The position numbers and the translations under genes were made by a program. From Panagrolaimus kolymaensis (taxonomy: Eukaryota > Nematoda > Chromadorea > Rhabditida > Panagrolaimidae), in NCBI GenBank assembly GCA_028622995.1, contig JAJQJQ010000030.1, positions 1,488,001 through 1,552,000 on the forward strand: DNA of 64,000 nt. The letters are read 5' to 3'. Of this stretch, positions 53,622-64,000 are shown piece by piece; within the stretch, counting starts at the first letter, position 1; the number at the start of each line of letters is the position of its first letter. The notes beneath the pieces were generated by a model, which had not been told where the DNA came from, ran no database searches, and saw only the letters and a list, made by a program, of their open reading frames with translations.

Positions 53622-56600
53622 TTTGAATTTTGTTTAGTAAATCTAATACAAAAAACGATAAAGAATTTGAAAAAATTTACAAATCATCCGCAGCTTCGAC
53701 CATAAAATAATGGCAAGCAAATATGTAAATTTTCATGCAAGAAACATTTTTATTTTATGAAAAACATTTTTAATTTTTGATTTCCTGAGATTGGATTTGA
53801 ATTTTGTTTAGTAAATATAATACAAAAAACGATAAAGAATTCGAAAAAATTTACAAATCATCCGCAGCTTCGACCATAAAATAATGGCAAGCAAATATGT
53901 AAATTTTCATGAAAGAAACATTTTTATTTTATGAAAAACATTTTTAATTTTTGATTTCCTGAGATTGGATTTGAATTTTGTTTAGTAAATCTAATACAAA
54001 AAACGATAAAGAATTCGAAAAATTTTACAAATCATCCGCAGCTTCGACCATAAAATAATGGCAAGCAAATATGTAAATTTTCATGAAAGAAACATTTTTA
54101 TTTTATGAAAAACATTTTTAATTTTTGATTTCCTGAGATTGGATTTGAATTTTGTTTAGAAAATCTAATAAAACAAACGGTGAAGAAAATTAAAAAAATT
54201 ACAAATCATCCACAGCTTCGACCGTAAAATAATGGCAAGCAATTATGTAAATTTTCATGCAAGAAACATTTTTATTTTATGAAAAACATTTTTAATTTTT
54301 GATTTCCTGAGATTGGATTTTAATTTTGTTTAGTAAATCTAATACAAAAAACGATAAAGAATTCGAAAAATTTTACAAATCATCCGCAGCTTCGACCATA
54401 AAATAATGGCAAGCAAATATGTAAATTTTCATGCAAGAAACATTTTTATTTTATGAAAAACATTTTTAATTTTTGATTTCCTGAGATTGGATTTGAATTT
54501 TGTTTAGTAAATCTAATACAAAAAACGATAAAGAATTCGAAAAATTTTACAAATCATCAGCAGCTTCGACCATAAAATAATGGCAAGCAAATATGTAAAT
54601 TTTCATGAAAGAAACATTTTTATTTTATGAAAAACATTTTTAATTTTTGATTTCCTGAGATTGGATTTGAATTTTGTTTAGTAAATCTAATACAAAAAAC
54701 GATAAAGAATTCGAAAAATTTTACAAATCATCCGCAGCTTCGACCATAAAATAATGGCAAGCAAATATGTAAATTTTCATGAAAGAAACATTTTTATTTT
54801 ATGAAAAACATTTTTAATTTTTGATTTCCTGAGATTGGATTTTAATTTTGTTTAGTAAATCTAATACAAAAAACGATAAAGAATTCGAAAAATTTTACAA
54901 ATCATCCGCAGCTTCGACCATAAAATAATGGCAAGCAAATATGTAAATTTTCATGAAAGAAACATTTTTATTTTATGAAAAACATTTTTAATTTTTGATT
55001 TCCTGAGATTGGATTTGAATTTTGTTTAGAAAATCTAATAAAACAAACGGTGAAGAAAATTAAAAAAATTACAAATCATCCACAGCTTCGACCGTAAAAT
55101 AATGGCAAGCAATTATGTAAATTTTCATGAAAGAAACATTTTTATTTTATGAAAAACATTTTTAATTTTTGATTTCCTGAGATTGGATTTGAATTTTGTT
55201 TAGTAAATCTAATACAAAAAACGATAAAGAATTCGAAAAATTTTACAAATCATCCGCAGCTTCGACCATAAAATAATGGCAAGCAAATATGTAAATTTTC
55301 ATGAAAGAAACATTTTTATTTTATGAAAAACATTTTTAATTTTTGATTTCCTGAGATTGGATTTGAATTTTGTTTAGAAAATCTAATAAAACAAACGGTG
55401 AAGAAAATTAAAAAAATTACAAATCATCCACAGCTTCGACCGTAAAATAATGGCAAGCAATTATGTAAATTTTCATGCAAGAAACATTTTTATTTTATGA
55501 AAAACATTTTTAATTTTTGATTTCCTGAGATTGGATTTGAATTTTGTTTAGTAAATCTAATACAAAAAACGATAAAGAATTCGAAAAATTTTACAAATCA
55601 TCCGCAGCTTAGACCATAAAATAATGGCAAGCAAATATGTAAATTTTCATGAAAGAAACATTTTTATTTTATGAAAAACATTTTTAATTTTTGATTTCCT
55701 GAGATTGGATTTGAATTTTGTTTAGTAAATATAATACAAAAAACGATAAAGAATTCGAAAAATTTTACAAATCATCCGCAGCTTCGACCATAAAATAATG
55801 GCAAGCAAATATGTAAATTTTCATGAAAGAAACTTTTTTATTTTATGAAAAACATTTTTAATTTTTGATTTCCTGAGATTGGATTTGAATTTTGTTTAGA
55901 AAATCTAATAAAACAAACGGTGAAGAAAATTAAAAAAATTACAAATCATCCACAGCTTCGACCATAAAATAATGGCAAGCAAATATGTAAATTTTCATGA
56001 AAGAAACTTTTTTATTTTATGAAAAACATTTTTAATTTTTTATTTCCTGAGATTGGATTTGAATTTTGTTTAGTAAATCTAATACAAAAAACGATAAAGA
56101 ATTCGAAAAATTTTACAAATCATCCGCAGCTTCGACCATTAAATAATGGCAAGCAATTATGTAAATTTTCAAGCAAGAAAAAATTATTTTAAATGAAAAA
56201 CATTTTTAATTTTTGACATTCTGTGATTGGATTTGAAATTGGTTTAGAAAATCTAATAAAACAAACGGTGAAGAAAATTAAAAAAATTACAAATCATCCA
56301 CAGCTTCGACCGTAAAATAATGGCAAGCAATTATGTAAATTTTCATGCAAGAAAAAATAAAATTTTATGAAAAACATTTTTAATTTTTGACATTCTGTGA
56401 TTTGATTTGAAATTTGTTTAGAAAATCTAATAAAACAGACGGTGAAGAAAATTAAAAAAATTACAAATCATTCACAGCTTCGACCGTAAAATAATGGCAA
56501 GCAATTATGTAAATTTTCATGCAAGAAAAAATAAAATTTTATGAAAAACATTTTTAATTTTTGACATTCTGTGATTTGATTTGAAATTTGTTTAGAAAAT

Positions 56601-57450
56601 CTAATAAAACAAACGGTGAAGAAAATTAAAAAAATTACAAATCATCCACAGCTTCGACCGTAAAATAATGGCAATCAATTATGTAAATTTTCATGCAAGA
56701 AACATTTTTATTTTATGAAAAACATTTTTAATTTTTGATTTCCTGAGATTGGATTTGAATTTTGTTTAGTAAATCTAATACAAAAAACGATAAAGAATTC
56801 GAAAAATTTTACAAATCATCCGCAGCTTCGACCATAAAATAATGGCAAGCAAATATGTAAATTTTCATGCAAGAAACATTTTTATTTTATGAAAAACATT
56901 TTTTAATTTTTGATTTCCTGAGATTGGATTTGAATTTTGTTTAGTAAATATAATACAAAAAACGATAAAGAATTCGAAAAATTTTACAAATCATCCGCAG
57001 CTTCGACCATAAAATAATGGCAAGCAAATATGTAAATTTTCATGCAAGAAACATTTTTATTTTATGAAAAACATTTTTAATTTTTGATTTCCTGAGATTG
57101 GATTTGAATTTTGTTTAGTAAATCTAATACAAAAAACGATAAAGAATTTGGAAAAAATTACAAATCATCCACAGCTTCGACCATAAAATAATGGCAAGCA
57201 ATTATGTAAATTTTCATGCAAGAAAAAATAAAATTTTATGAAAAACATTTTTAATTTTTGACATTCTGAGATTTGATTTGAAATTTGTTTAGAAAATCTA
57301 ATAAAACAAACGGTGAAGAAAATTAAAAAAATTACAAATCATCCTCAGCTTCGACCATAAAATAATGGCAAGCAAATATGTAAATTTTCATGCAAGAAAC
57401 ATTTTTATTTTATGAAAAACATTTTTAATTTTTGATTTCCTTAGATTGGA
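53622..57450. repeat. A2-dominated part, with B copies and an A-to-B chimera
   Basis: A2 monomers with 'catgaaag' are interspersed with single B copies near 54,160, 55,020, 55,370 and 55,900. Between about 56,130 and 56,700 a short cassette of A2, B, B' and B' resembles the 8-16 kb part of the array, including 'gaccattaaataatgg' and 'attttaaatg'. Single changes include 'cttagacc' near 55,608 and 'catcagcagc' near 54,556. Near 57,140-57,180 one monomer starts as A3 and ends as B. Confidence 0.75.
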
Positions 57451-59190
57451 TTTGAATTTTGTTTAGTACATATAATACAAAAAACGATAAAGAATTCGAA
57501 AAATTTTACTAATCATCCGCAGCTTCGACCATAAAATAATGGCAAGAAATTATGTAAATTTTCAAGCAAGAAAAATTTATTTTAAATGAAAAACATTTTT
57601 AATTTTTGACATTCTGTGATTGGATTTGAAATTGGTTTAGAAAATCTAATAAAACAAACGGTGAAGAAAATTAAAAAAATTACTAATCATCCGCAGCTTC
57701 GACCATAAAATAATGGCAAGCAAATATGTAAATTTTCATGAAAGAAACATTTTTATTTTATGAAAAACATTTTTAATTTTTGATTTCCTGAGATTGGATT
57801 TGAATTTTGTTTAGTAAATCTAATACAAAAAACGATAAAGAATTTGGAAAAATTTACAAATCATCCGCAGCTTCGACCATAAAATAATGGCAAGCAAATA
57901 TGTAAATTTTCATGCAAGAAACATTTTTATTTTATGAAAAACATTTTTAATTTTTGATTTCCTTAGATTGGATTTGAATTTTGTTTAGTAAATATAATAC
58001 AAAAAACGATAAAGAATTCGAAAAATTTTACAAATCATCCGCAGCTTCGACCATAAAATAATGGCAAGCAAATATGTAAATTTTCATGCAAGAAACATTT
58101 TTATTTTATGAAAAACATTTTTAATTTTTGATTTCCTGAGATTGGATTTGAATTTTGTTTAGTAAATCTAATACAAAAAACGATAAAGAATTTGGAAAAA
58201 TATACAAATCATCCGCAGCTTCGACCATAAAATAATGGCAAGCAAATATGTAAATTTTCATGCAAGAAACATTTTTATTTTATGAAAAACATTTTTAATT
58301 TTTGATTTCCTTAGATTGGATTTGAATTTTGTTTAGTACATATAATACAAAAAACGATAAAGAATTCGAAAAATTTTACTAATCATCCGCAGCTTCGACC
58401 ATAAAATAATGGCAAGAAATTATGTAAATTTTCAAGCAAGAAAAATTTATTTTAAATGAAAAACATTTTTAATTTTTGACATTCTGTGATTGGATTTGAA
58501 ATTGGTTTAGAAAATCTAATAAAACAAACGGTGAAGAAAATTAAAAAAATTACTAATCATCCGCAGCTTCGACCATAAAATAATGGCAAGCAAATATGTA
58601 AATTTTCATGAAAGAAACATTTTTATTTTATGAAAAACATTTTTAATTTTTGATTTCCTGAGATTGGATTTGAATTTTGTTTAGTAAATCTAATACAAAA
58701 AACGATAAAGAATTTGGAAAAATTTACAAATCATCCGCAGCTTCGACCATAAAATAATGGCAAGCAAATATGTAAATTTTCATGCAAGAAACATTTTTAT
58801 TTTATGAAAAACATTTTTAATTTTTGATTTCCTTAGATTGGATTTGAATTTTGTTTAGTAAATATAATACAAAAAACGATAAAGAATTCGAAAAATTTTA
58901 CAAATCATCCGCAGCTTCGACCATAAAATAATGGCAAGCAAATATGTAAATTTTCATGCAAGAAACATTTTTATTTTATGAAAAACATTTTTAATTTTTG
59001 ATTTCCTGAGATTGGATTTGAATTTTGTTTAGTAAATCTAATACAAAAAACGATAAAGAATTTGGAAAAATTTACAAATCATCCGCAGCTTCGACCATAA
59101 AATAATGGCAAGCAAATATGTAAATTTTCATGCAAGAAACATTTTTATTTTATGAAAAACATTTTTAATTTTTGATTTCCTGAGATTGGA
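57451..59190. repeat. 5-monomer higher-order repeat, 870 bp x 2
   Basis: 'gtttagtacatata' is found only at 57,461 and 58,331, 870 bp (5 x 174) apart, and 'ggcaagaaat' at 57,541 and 58,411 has the same spacing. Unit order is A2, B, A3, A2, A3 with 'ttccttagattgg' junctions, a variant confined to about 57.4-60.9 kb. A single change ('aaatatacaaatc' near 58,200) separates the copies. Confidence 0.85.
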
Positions 59191-61273
59191 TTTGAATTTT
59201 GTTTAGTAAATCTAATACAAAAAACGATAAAGAATTTGGAAAAAATTACAAATCATCCACAGCTTCGACCATAAAATAATCGCAAGCAATTATGTAAATT
59301 TTCATGCAAGAAAAAATAAAATTTTATGAAAAACATTTTTAATTTTTGACATTCTGTGATTTGATTTGAAATTTGTTTAGAAAATCTAATAAAACAAACG
59401 GTGAAGAAAATTAAAAAAATTACAAATCATCCTCAGCTTCGACCATAAAATAATGGCAAGCAATTATGTAAATTTTCATGCAAGAAACATTTTTATTTTA
59501 TGAAAAACATTTTTAATTTTTGATTTCCTTAGATTGGATTTGAATTTTGTTTAGTAAATATAATACAAAAAACGATAAAGAATTCGAAAAATTTTACTAA
59601 TCATCCGCAGCTTCGACCATAAAATAATGGCAAGAAATTATGTAAATTTTCAAGCAAGAAAAATTTATTTTAAATGAAAAACATTTTTAATTTTTGACAT
59701 TCTGTGATTGGATTTGAAATTGGTTTAGAAAATCTAATAAAACAAACGGTGAAGAAAATTAAAAAAATTACTAATCATCCGCAGCTTCGACCATAAAATA
59801 ATGGCAAGAAATTATGTAAATTTTCAAGCAAGAAAAATTTATTTTAAATGAAAAACATTTTTAATTTTTGACATTCTGTGATTGGATTTGAAATTGGTTT
59901 AGAAAATCTAATAAAACAAACGGTGAAGAAAATTAAAAAAATTACTAATCATCCGCAGCTTCGACCATAAAATAATGCCAAGCAAATATGTAAATTTTCA
60001 TGAAAGAAACATTTTTATTTTATGAAAAACATTTTTAATTTTTGATTTCCTGAGATTGGATTTGAATTTTGTTTAGTAAATCTAATACAAAAAACGATAA
60101 AGAATTTGGAAAAATTTACAAATCATCCGCAGCTTCGACCTTAAAATAATGGCAAGCAAATATGTAAATTTTCATGCAAGAAACATTTTTATTTTATGAA
60201 AAACATTTTTAATTTTTGATTTCCTTAGATTGGATTTGAATTTTGTTTAGTAAATATAATACAAAAAACGATAAAGAATTCGAAAAATTTTACAAATCAT
60301 CCGCAGCTTCGACCATAAAATAATGGCAAGCAAATATGTAAATTTTCATGCAAGAAACATTTTTATTTTATGAAAAACATTTTTAATTTTTGATTTCCTG
60401 AGATTGGATTTGAATTTTGTTTAGTAAATCTAATACAAAAAACGATAAAGAATTTGGAAAAAATTACAAATCATCCACAGCTTCGACCATAAAATAATGG
60501 CAAGCAATTATGTAAATTTTCATGCAAGAAAAAATAAAATTTTATGAAAAACATTTTTAATTTTTGACATTCTGTGATTTGATTTGAAATTTGTTTAGAA
60601 AATCTAATAAAACAAACGGTGAAGAAAATTAAAAAAATTACAAATCATCCTCAGCTTCGACCATAAAATAATGGCAAGCAATTATGTAAATTTTCATGCA
60701 AGAAACATTTTTATTTTATGAAAAACATTTTTAATTTTTGATTTCCTGAGATTGGATTTGAATTTTGTTTAGTAAATCTAATACAAAAAACGATAAAGAA
60801 TTTTGAAAAATTTACAAATCATCCACAGCTTCGACCATAAAATAATGGCAAGCAAATATGTAAATTTTCATGCAAGAAACATTTTTATTTTATGAAAAAC
60901 ATTTTTAATTTTTGATTTCCTTAGATTGGATTTGAATTTTGTTTAGTAAATATAATACAAAAAACGATAAAGAATTCGAAAAATTTTACAAATCATCCGC
61001 AGCTTCGACCATAAAATAATGGCAAGCAAATATGTAAATTTTCATGCAAGAAACATTTTTATTTTATGAAAAACATTTTTAATTTTTGATTTCCTGAGAT
61101 TGGATTTGAATTTTGTTTAGTTAATACAAAAAACGATAAAGAATTCGAAAAATTTTACAAATCCTCCGCAGCTTCGACCATAAAATAATGTCAAGCAAAT
61201 ATGTAAATTTTCATGCAAGAAACATTTTTATTTTATGAAAAACATTTTTAATTTTTGATTTCCTGAGATTGGA
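59191..61273. repeat. Right-hand mixed block with local variants
   Basis: Contains A3/B chimeras, B' copies with 'catcctcagc' (near 59,430 and 60,650), and two adjacent monomers with 'ggcaagaaat' and 'aaatttattttaaatg' (gg at 59,629 and 59,803, 174 bp apart). One monomer near 61,121 has a 5-bp deletion ('gtttagttaatac' where A copies read 'gtttagtaaatctaatac'). 'catcctcagc' occurs only here and at about 57,340. Confidence 0.78.
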
Positions 61274-62491
61274 TTTGAATTTTGTTTAGTAAATATAATA
61301 CAAAAAACGATAAAGAATTCGAAAAATTTTACAAATCATCCGCAGCTTCGACCATAAAATAATGGCAAGCAAATATGTAAATTTTCATGCAAGAAACATT
61401 TTTATTTTATGAAAAACATTTTTAATTTTTGATTTCCTGAGATTGGATTTGAATTTTGTTTAGTAAATATAATACGAAAAACGATAAAGAATTCGAAAAA
61501 TTTTACAAATCATCCGCAGCTTCGACCATAAAATAATGGCAAGCAAATATGTAAATTTTCATGCAAGAAACATTTTTATTTTATGAAAAACATTTTTAAT
61601 TTTTGATTTCCTGAGATTGGATTTGAATTTTGTTTAGTAAATATAATACAAAAAACGATAAAGAATTCGAAAAATTTTACAAATCATCCGCAGCTTCGAC
61701 CATAAAATAATGGCAAGCAAATATGTAAATTTTCATGCAAGAAACATTTTTATTTTATGAAAAACATTTTTAATTTTTGATTTCCTGAGATTGGATTTGA
61801 ATTTTGTTTAGTAAATATAATACGAAAAACGATAAAGAATTCGAAAAATTTTACAAATCATCCGCAGCTTCGACCATAAAATAATGGCAAGCAAATATGT
61901 AAATTTTCATGCAAGAAACATTTTTATTTTATGAAAAACATTTTTAATTTTTGATTTCCTGAGATTGGATTTGAATTTTGTTTAGTAAATATAATACAAA
62001 AAACGATAAAGAATTCGAAAAATTTTACAAATCATCCGCAGCTTCGACCATAAAATAATGGCAAGCAAATATGTAAATTTTCATGCAAGAAACATTTTTA
62101 TTTTATGAAAAACATTTTTAATTTTTGATTTCCTGAGATTGGATTTGAATTTTGTTTAGTAAATATAATACAAAAAACGATAAAGAATTCGAAAAATTTT
62201 ACAAATCCTCCGCAGCTTCGACCATAAAATAATGGCAAGCAAATATGTAAATTTTCATGCAAGAAACATTTTTATTTTATGAAAAACATTTTTAATTTTT
62301 GATTTCCTGAGATTGGATTTGAATTTTGTTTAGTAAATATAATACAAAAAACGATAAAGAATTCGAAAAATTTTACAAATCATCCGCAGCTTCGACCATA
62401 AAATAATGGCAAGCAAATATGTAAATTTTCATGCATGAAACAATTTTTTTAAATGAAAAACATTTTTAATTTTTGACATTCTGTGATTTGA
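61274..62491. repeat. Terminal run of seven near-identical A2 monomers
   Basis: Monomers start at 61,274, 61,448, 61,622, 61,796, 61,970, 62,144 and 62,318, exactly 174 bp apart. All are A2 with 'aaatataatac'. Differences are few: 'aatacgaaaa' at 61,471 and 61,819 (348 bp apart) and 'aaatcctccg' near 62,203, the latter also found 1,044 bp earlier at 61,159. The final copy is altered after its core ('catgcatgaaac', then a T-run and 'aaatg'). Confidence 0.9.
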
Positions 62492-62516
62492 TTTGAAAAT
62501 TGTTTATGAAATCTAA
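62492..62516. repeat. Array edge: partial last monomer
   Basis: A 25-bp stub of a B/C-like monomer ('tttgaaaattgtttatg', then 'aaatctaa') ends at about 62,516, after which 'ccccaaaaaaatta' has no counterpart in the monomer. This gives the satellite/flank junction. No direct repeat marking an insertion was visible at the junction. Confidence 0.85.
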
Positions 62517-62995
62517 CCCCAAAAAAATTATTTTAACACTTTTTTTTCATTTCACAAATACTTTTTTTTTTTTACAAACCTGCAAATAAAAGAAAGATAA
62601 TTACATAATGTTTTTGAGCATTTTTTATCTCTTTTTTTCTTTGTCGTTGCTTTTCATAAAAAAGTGGACGACCCTTTATGTGAGCAGTCAACAATTTTTG
62701 CAATCAAAAATATTATTGTAACAAAAAAGAAAAAAAAGGGATTGAAAGTCAAAATTATCGTTGCTGCTATTGAAGAAAAAAAACCCAGCAACGCCATTAA
62801 TTTAAAGCGTATTATTTCTTCTTCTTCTTCTTGCTTTCTGCATTGTAATTCATTTTTCTAAAAACTTTATTTATTTATTTTTTTTTTGAAAATTTTAAGA
62901 AAATTTATTAATTTTTTGTTGAAAATTTTAATTATTCCTATCAGAAAAAAATGTTGGAGTAACAGCACAGGCTGCTGAAACCTTTAATGTTAATG
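62517..62995. other. AT-rich unique flank, no gene seen
   Basis: The first 480 bp outside the array contain long T and A runs (for example near 62,530, 62,563 and 62,875), one (TTC)5 tract, and 'tgaaaattttaa' twice about 34 bp apart near 62,886 and 62,920. There is no ATG-initiated reading frame of useful length, no recognisable RNA gene and no visible satellite sequence. Confidence 0.7.
62816..62830. repeat. (TTC)5 microsatellite
   Basis: Five perfect TTC units followed by 'ttgctttctg'. A short simple repeat in the unique flank; on the other strand it reads GAA. Confidence 0.9.
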
Positions 62996-63115
62996 CTTCA
63001 ATAACACACTGAAAAAAAGTCATGCCAAATTAGCGTGCAATATTATTTTCGAAAGTTTTCGAAAGGAATATTGCACTCTCATTTGGCATGACATTTTTTC
63101 AGTGTGTTATTGAAG
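62996..63115. mobile_element. 120-bp foldback hairpin, possible MITE
   Basis: The left arm 62,996-63,044 and the right arm 63,067-63,115 are each 49 bp and pair without gaps in 46 of 49 positions. The three mismatches lie at arm positions 23, 36 and 39. The loop (63,045-63,066) contains 'ttttcgaaag' twice. Arms begin 'cttcaataacacactg'. TA dinucleotides at 63,002-63,003 and 63,108-63,109 could be a TA target duplication, as in Tc1/mariner-type MITEs, giving a 104-bp element with ends 'acacactgaaaaaa'. However, the symmetry continues six bases outside the TAs on both sides. It could equally be a structured RNA or a simple palindrome. No transposase is nearby. Confidence 0.6.
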
Positions 63116-63427
63116 AGGCTTTTAAATCTAATAATGTAACTGCAAAAAGCTCGTAATTTCAAGAACCTTCAGAATCATCAAGAGCTGAAATCACATATTA
63201 AAATAGTTTTAAAATTCTCTTGCATTTGCGATAAATGGGTGAATAAAAGAAAAAATGATTTCTCGCAATTGTTTCATTTATTTCTTTTTTTTTGGAACGC
63301 GTTGGAGAAAATAATATTTTTATGAAAAATGCGCTAAACCGGTCCGGAATTGTTTTTAATAACGACCAATCTTCTCCTCATAAAATTTAGATCAAAACCA
63401 AGCACACAAAATAAGGATTAACCCAAA

Positions 63428-63445
63428 TAATAATAATTATTATTA
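63428..63445. repeat. 18-bp perfect AT palindrome
   Basis: Built of TAA units on the left and TTA units on the right around a central AATT. It is followed by 'atatttcattc'. Such sequences often arise from simple repeats; no function can be read from it. Confidence 0.85.
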
Positions 63446-63935
63446 ATATTTCATTCATAAAAAAAATAATCACATTATTAATATTTCGTGACCTTGAAAA
63501 GGGATTATTCAATGATCATCTTTTTGAGATTAAAAAAAGTAAAATTGCGTCATTCTTTTTTTCGAAGAATAATTTATTTGTTTCATGCAGAAACTGTGAC
63601 TAAAATTTTTGTTCACGAAAATATAACTTTAATTAATTTTATACAACTCGAAAATTCAAAAAACATAATTTAAGTTTGCTTTCGAACTTTTTCATTTTTG
63701 TTAATATTTTTTTCCTTTCTTTATTTTTCTTTGCTCAAACAAAAGTCGCAAGCAGCAGCCAGCGTCATTTTTTATGTTTTTCTTCGATGGAAAAAAAGAA
63801 TGTATGTATTTAACAAAAAATAAATACTTTGAAAACAAAAATTAAGCTGAAAAAAAAAAGAAAGCAAACCCATTATTTTTTCAACGATTTTCTTTCTTTT
63901 TCTTGCAGTTTTGCTTTTCAGTCGATAAATACTTA

Positions 63936-63952
63936 TTTTTTTTTTTTTTTTT
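63936..63952. repeat. T17 homopolymer run
   Basis: Seventeen consecutive T between 'aaatactta' and 'gaatatttt'. It could be a simple repeat or the poly-A end of a reverse-strand retroposon, but no retroposon body is recognisable to its right in the 48 bases left. Confidence 0.85.
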
Positions 63953-64000
63953 GAATATTTTAAAAGAATCTTTCATTATTTTTATTTAAAATTCATTGTC

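Larger units (their letters stand above)
1..62516. repeat. Satellite DNA array, ~174-bp monomer, about 359 copies
   Basis: Head-to-tail copies of an AT-rich monomer run from the first base to about 62,516. Measured starts of 'tttgaa' at 1, 175, 349 and 523 give a 174-bp period, and the same phase is still intact at 62,318 and 62,492. No open reading frame of useful length crosses the array, because every frame is interrupted in each monomer. No unique insertion was seen. The left end is outside the window, so the true array is longer. Copies differ by scattered substitutions, roughly thirty single-T insertions, one 1-bp A insertion near 12,930 and small deletions near 51,300 and 61,121. By family knowledge, arrays of this kind form centromeric or heterochromatic blocks; that role here is inference. 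The satellite family itself is not recognised. Confidence 0.99.
63116..64000. other. AT-rich unique flank, no gene seen
   Basis: This last 885 bp is low-complexity A/T-rich sequence with a few G+C patches, such as 'ggaacgcgttgg' near 63,294 and 'aaccggtccgg' near 63,337. It includes an AT palindrome and a T17 run. No ATG-initiated frame of useful length, tRNA, rRNA or satellite sequence was recognised. A polypyrimidine stretch ending 'tttttcttgcag' at 63,908 looks like a splice acceptor but is isolated. Confidence 0.65.

Noticed and set aside
1..62516. CRISPR array
   Set aside because: The whole 174-bp unit is repeated; there are no short repeats alternating with unique spacers, and no cas-like genes.
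1..62516. Protein coded by a tandem-repeat gene
   Set aside because: 174 is divisible by 3, so a repeat protein was considered. Every frame on both strands contains stop codons within each monomer, and no long frame exists anywhere in the array.
62664..62861. 65-codon open frame in the right flank
   Set aside because: It starts with GTG, not ATG, is rich in lysine and serine because of A-runs and the (TTC)5 tract, and has no recognisable domain. In a eukaryotic AT-rich flank this is best read as chance.
63488..63673. 61-codon open frame in the right flank
   Set aside because: Also GTG-initiated, with no recognisable motif, no splice context and no homologous feel. The first ATG within it leaves only about 53 codons.
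63878..63908. 3' splice acceptor ('tttttcttgcag')
   Set aside because: The pyrimidine tract and CAG look right, but the sequence after it hits stops quickly in more than one frame, runs into T17, and no matching exon or donor is visible in the window.
63936..63952. Retroposon poly-A tail on the reverse strand
   Set aside because: The T17 run alone is weak evidence. No retroposon body or target-site duplication can be identified in the sequence available.
62517..64000. Telomere or subtelomere next to the array
   Set aside because: No TTAGG, TTAGGG or similar tandem motif was seen in the flank, which is ordinary AT-rich DNA.

Overview
The window is almost entirely one satellite DNA array. Positions 1 to about 62,516 are head-to-tail copies of a non-coding monomer of about 174 bp (about 23% G+C). 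In a phase that starts at the motif 'tttgaa', monomers begin at 1, 175, 349, 523 and so on. The last complete one begins at 62,318 and a 25-bp stub follows at 62,492. The distance from 1 to 62,492 equals 359 x 174 plus 25 bp, and most of the 25 bp comes from single-T insertions. The left end of the array lies outside the window. I saw no transposon, gene or unique sequence inside the array. The right junction and about 1.48 kb of AT-rich flank are present.

The array is not uniform. Monomers fall into a few families: A (with sub-variants at the 'aaagaat' position), B, C and recombinants. These are arranged in local higher-order repeats (HORs): a 15-mer (2,611 bp) at about 2.1-7.3 kb, trimers (522 bp) at 8.7-10 kb, 4-mers (696 bp) at 12-13.4 kb and 52.2-53.6 kb, a 7-mer (1,218 bp) at 39.0-41.4 kb, 5-mers (870 bp) at 42.7-44.4 and 57.5-59.2 kb, and dimers (348 bp) at 1.0-1.7 and 46.8-50.3 kb. 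Larger interspersed copies are also present. The clearest is a 3.2-kb block at about 17.0-20.2 kb repeated 4,527 bp downstream, which shares private variants. This is the pattern expected from unequal exchange and gene conversion over short range.

Each monomer holds a conserved, relatively G+C-rich core (around 'cagcttcgacc' and 'ataatggcaag') lying between arms of an inverted repeat, plus a 20-bp internal duplication rich in A/T tracts. A centromeric or pericentromeric role is plausible from monomer length and array size, but nothing in the sequence proves it.

The right flank (62,517-64,000) is AT-rich intergenic DNA with homopolymer runs, a (TTC)5 microsatellite, an 18-bp AT palindrome and one striking element: a 120-bp hairpin at 62,996-63,115 with 49-bp arms (46/49 matching), possibly a small foldback/MITE-type element with TA at its ends. 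No convincing protein gene, tRNA or rRNA is visible.

The organism is a eukaryote. The very AT-rich, long satellite and the MITE-like hairpin would suit an arthropod, perhaps an insect, but this is a guess; I do not recognise the satellite family.
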